Program-made: the position numbers and the translations under genes
Shown here: positions 61,871-64,000 of the stretch, one piece after another
How positions within the stretch are numbered: the stretch's first letter is position 1
Layout: each line of letters begins with the position of its first letter
Notes under the pieces: model-generated
What the model was told of the DNA's origin: nothing
What the model saw: only the letters and a program-made list of their open reading frames with translations
Database searches by the model: none
Assembly (NCBI GenBank): GCA_964353015.1
Contig: CAYGUA010000027.1
Span: 1 to 64,000 of the forward strand
Length of the DNA: 64,000 nucleotides
Direction: 5' to 3'
Source of the DNA: JAMZMI01 sp964353015
GTDB taxonomy: Bacteria; Bacteroidota; Bacteroidia; Cytophagales; Cyclobacteriaceae

Positions 61871-62600
61871 AACTATCAAAACACCATTAATATTGATTCT
61901 GACTTGGGCAGGTCTGATGTATTCGTGCGATCCATGTTCTGATTGTGGCGAACCATTGTTGTATGAGCCTGTCGTGAAGATGAAATTCATCAATGCTGAT
62001 AGTTTGATTATTTTGAATGATACAATCGAAATAACAACCGATAGCATTACTTCAATGAATGAAAACAAGGATTCATTGACTAACAAAATAAAGGCGTGGA
62101 ATAAACTTTTGGCATCATTGCGGGATTCAATCGCAAATGGTAAAGTAGACTATATCAGCGACACGATTCGACTTGACGATAGTTTGAATCTCGCTCAACC
62201 ACAAGTTACGCTTTTGGATACCGCAATTTTTTACACATCAGAATTACAAGATTCCTTGAGCGATTTGCGCACGGTAATTTTATCTGGAAAGGTAAGGCTA
62301 GACCAAGTTACTATTTTGGAAAATGGATACTCAACCACTTATTCTGAAAGAGCCACTGTATATAGCATGCCGCTGATCATGCAAGATGCCAACCTCACCT
62401 CGTTTCGCATCGATTTAAAAGGCAAATCTGATACTATCAGTTTTTCATATACCACTGAATTGTATGTAGGAGTAGAAAGAAGAATCGAAATACTGGCTTA
62501 TAATATTGATACGGTGAACTATACATACGACTCCTTATTATTCGAATGTGAGACCTCAAAATGTAAAAGCAATGAAGTACTGGTTACTGTCTATTTTTAG
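61854..62600 (+). CDS. Lipoprotein of the DUF6452 type
   Basis: This 248-residue protein has a lipoprotein-like signal (LILILTWAGLMYSC) followed by a cysteine cluster, CDPCSDCG, and a beta-rich domain with repeated Asp-Ser-Leu motifs. In Bacteroidota such a protein commonly precedes a DUF6048 barrel, as here, which supports the DUF6452 assignment. It overlaps priA by 17 bases and the next gene by 29. The function is unknown. Confidence 0.75.
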   Translation: MSTLFKTIKTPLILILTWAGLMYSCDPCSDCGEPLLYEPVVKMKFINADSLIILNDTIEITTDSITSMNENKDSLTNKIKAWNKLLASLRDSIANGKVDYISDTIRLDDSLNLAQPQVTLLDTAIFYTSELQDSLSDLRTVILSGKVRLDQVTILENGYSTTYSERATVYSMPLIMQDANLTSFRIDLKGKSDTISFSYTTELYVGVERRIEILAYNIDTVNYTYDSLLFECETSKCKSNEVLVTVYF

Positions 62601-63315
62601 TGGGCTCGCATTTTTCCAACTTGGAGCACAAATAAACAGTGACTCCTTATTCGTCGAATCTTCACAAGAAATGACTCAGTCTGTCGATCTTGCCGATTCT
62701 ATAATTGTTCCATCAAAAAAATTCATTCAACCCCAACTCTATGTAGATTTCGGGAAATTGTTGACCACATCTATTGGTTTAGAAAACAAGCTTGAAGGAG
62801 CTGTATCCTTGTTATTCTTTGAAAAATTTGAATTAATCACTGAATTTGGACAGGCTACTTTGAAGCCTGAATATTCTTATATCAATGGCAATTATCAGTC
62901 TAGTGGCAATTTTTATCGAATTGGTGGTGGCATCATGGGTGAAGTGAATGCAAAATCCAGCATTGGACTTGGGGTGCGCTATGGTGTGAGCAAATTCAGT
63001 GACAAAGGAGTCATTGAAATCAACAGCCCTTCCGGTTTGCAGGATGATTTCCGATATCCTTTCGCCAGAACAGATTTAACTGCACGCTGGTGGTCTGCAG
63101 TGCTTACATCAGAAAGTAGGATGATTTTTGATAAGTCCAAGCCTGAGTCAAAGATTAATCATCTGGTGAAAATCGGCTTTTTCTTTCGAATGAGATTTCT
63201 GGTGACCTATGACAACAATCCCATTCCTGTAGATGTATATAGTATTCCAGGATATGGTTCAGCCATAAATAAGCAACAAGCAGTGCTCAATATTTTTATA
63301 AAAATAACTCCATGA
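62572..63315 (+). CDS. DUF6048-type outer-membrane protein
   Basis: This 247-residue protein has a signal peptide (WLLSIFSGLAFFQLGA|Q) and a small beta-barrel-like body with alternating residues (YVDFGKLLTTSIGLENKLEGA, YRIGGGIMGEV). It ends in LNIFIKITP. I chose the ATG at 62572 because the signal peptide begins there. It probably works with the lipoprotein encoded just upstream, which it overlaps, and is coupled by ATGA to the phosphodiesterase gene. Confidence 0.75.
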   Translation: MKYWLLSIFSGLAFFQLGAQINSDSLFVESSQEMTQSVDLADSIIVPSKKFIQPQLYVDFGKLLTTSIGLENKLEGAVSLLFFEKFELITEFGQATLKPEYSYINGNYQSSGNFYRIGGGIMGEVNAKSSIGLGVRYGVSKFSDKGVIEINSPSGLQDDFRYPFARTDLTARWWSAVLTSESRMIFDKSKPESKINHLVKIGFFFRMRFLVTYDNNPIPVDVYSIPGYGSAINKQQAVLNIFIKITP

Positions 63316-64000
63316 CCTCCAACAAAGGATTTTATGGCTGCTGCTTGTTTCTAATACTTCATGCTTCAGTAATTTCCGCACAATCTACTTTTAGTTCAGA
63401 ATACTTTCACAGTTTGCGTTTTGCACATCGCGGAGGTTATTCAGAATTTTGGGCAGAAAATAGTATTGAAACGATTGTTCATAACATTAAAGATCTGGGC
63501 GCTACTGCAATAGAAATCGATATTGAAGTAACAAAGGACAATCAATTGGTCGCATTTCATGACAAGGATTTATCCCGTCTCCTGGCCACAAATTCAAAAA
63601 AAACAATCAATGAAATCACCCTGGCTGAATTGGCAAAAATCCCCTTAAGAAGTGATTCGTTGCAATACATCCCAACACTTCAGGAGATCATAGACACTTT
63701 AATTATTTTGTCTAGAGATCATCGATTTGTGCTTGAGCTTGACTTTAAGCCAACATCAGAATCCGCCATCATCGAATTGATGCGCATAGTGATTGAAAGC
63801 GAAATAAAAATTGGCGTTAATATTTATGATTATTTTTTCGTATCCACATTTTACCCGCAAACTTTAAAATCAATCCGAGAAAAATCAAAGCATATTAAAA
63901 CCGCATTGGCCGTACATAGCCAGCCCAACGAAAAGAAACTAGCTGCAAATCTGGCAATAATATTTGCCCCCATTTTTATCAGAAAATATGACAGTCAAAT
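63312..64000 (+). CDS. Glycerophosphodiester phosphodiesterase family protein (partial, runs off the window)
   Basis: The first ~229 residues of a GDPD-type TIM-barrel enzyme are visible. A signal peptide (cleavage near SA|QST) is followed by FAHRGGYSEFWAENS with the catalytic His and Arg, AIEIDIEVTKDNQLVAFHDKDL with Glu/Asp and the second catalytic His, and LELDFKP. Such secreted enzymes split glycerophosphodiesters to an alcohol and glycerol-3-phosphate. The start ATG overlaps the preceding stop. No stop occurs before the window ends. Confidence 0.9.
   Translation, partial: MTSNKGFYGCCLFLILHASVISAQSTFSSEYFHSLRFAHRGGYSEFWAENSIETIVHNIKDLGATAIEIDIEVTKDNQLVAFHDKDLSRLLATNSKKTINEITLAELAKIPLRSDSLQYIPTLQEIIDTLIILSRDHRFVLELDFKPTSESAIIELMRIVIESEIKIGVNIYDYFFVSTFYPQTLKSIREKSKHIKTALAVHSQPNEKKLAANLAIIFAPIFIRKYDSQ

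Noticed and set aside
1..64000. tRNA or rRNA genes
   Set aside because: No T-arm (GGTTCGAnTCC-like) paired with an acceptor stem and no rRNA segment was found by reading both strands; a computed scan could still reveal a divergent one.

Overview
The window is a chromosomal segment of an AT-rich Bacteroidota bacterium, most likely a marine Cytophagales-type organism. Evidence for this: several upstream regions carry the Bacteroidota promoter shape (TTG, 19-22 bases, TAnnTTTG); genes lack strong Shine-Dalgarno sites and often start with TTG; and the gene set is typical of the phylum (alternative complex III ActA-F fused in layout to an aa3 oxidase, an ABC permease-M1 peptidase fusion, DUF983, DUF5683, GSCFA, DUF6452/DUF6048-like pairs, large outer-membrane barrels). 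No rRNA, tRNA, CRISPR array, prophage or insertion sequence was seen.

Layout. 1-2041: the tail of an upstream gene, a terminator and two tandem YdeI-like genes. 2042-6554: an ABC exporter ATPase and a giant permease-aminopeptidase. 6670-10186 (minus): a three-gene operon of unknown product, made of a membrane fatty-acid-hydroxylase-like enzyme, a ketoacyl synthase III fused to a heme-oxygenase-like diiron domain, and an unrecognised protein. 10781-17756 (minus): a large outer-membrane barrel and an NtrY-like sensor kinase that overlap. 17774-19377 (minus): small oxidase-assembly type genes (DUF983, DUF420, a reduced SCO-like protein). 19432-34212 (minus): one respiratory super-operon encoding alternative complex III (ActA-F), cytochrome aa3 oxidase subunits, and heme A/O synthesis.

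34213-35002 is a 0.8 kb AT-rich gap with two perfect, inverted DnaA boxes and short repeats. Left of it nearly every gene back to 6670 reads leftward. Right of it nearly every gene reads rightward to the end of the window. With parA-parB 12 kb away, this is a good candidate for the chromosomal replication origin.

35030-64000 (mostly plus): all three serine-synthesis steps (a SerB-SerA fusion, then SerC) with a YtxJ-like protein that has lost its cysteine; a UspA protein; a MarR regulator; an ECF sigma factor cassette with a single-TM partner and a Spy-like protein; pyrG, yidC, parA, parB, DUF5683, dapB, lepB; ung; apaG; a methyltransferase; a coiled-coil protein. A 0.6 kb gap follows, holding a ~49-base periodic array of small hairpin units and a closed structured element. 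It precedes rpsF-rpsR-rplI. Then come a GSCFA protein, a DUF255 thioredoxin-like lipoprotein, priA, two envelope proteins and the start of a glycerophosphodiesterase.

Most genes are housekeeping. The least explained parts are the KASIII-diiron operon, the candidate origin, the repeat-rich gap before rpsF, and proteins that kept a fold but lost the active residues (SCO-like, YtxJ-like).
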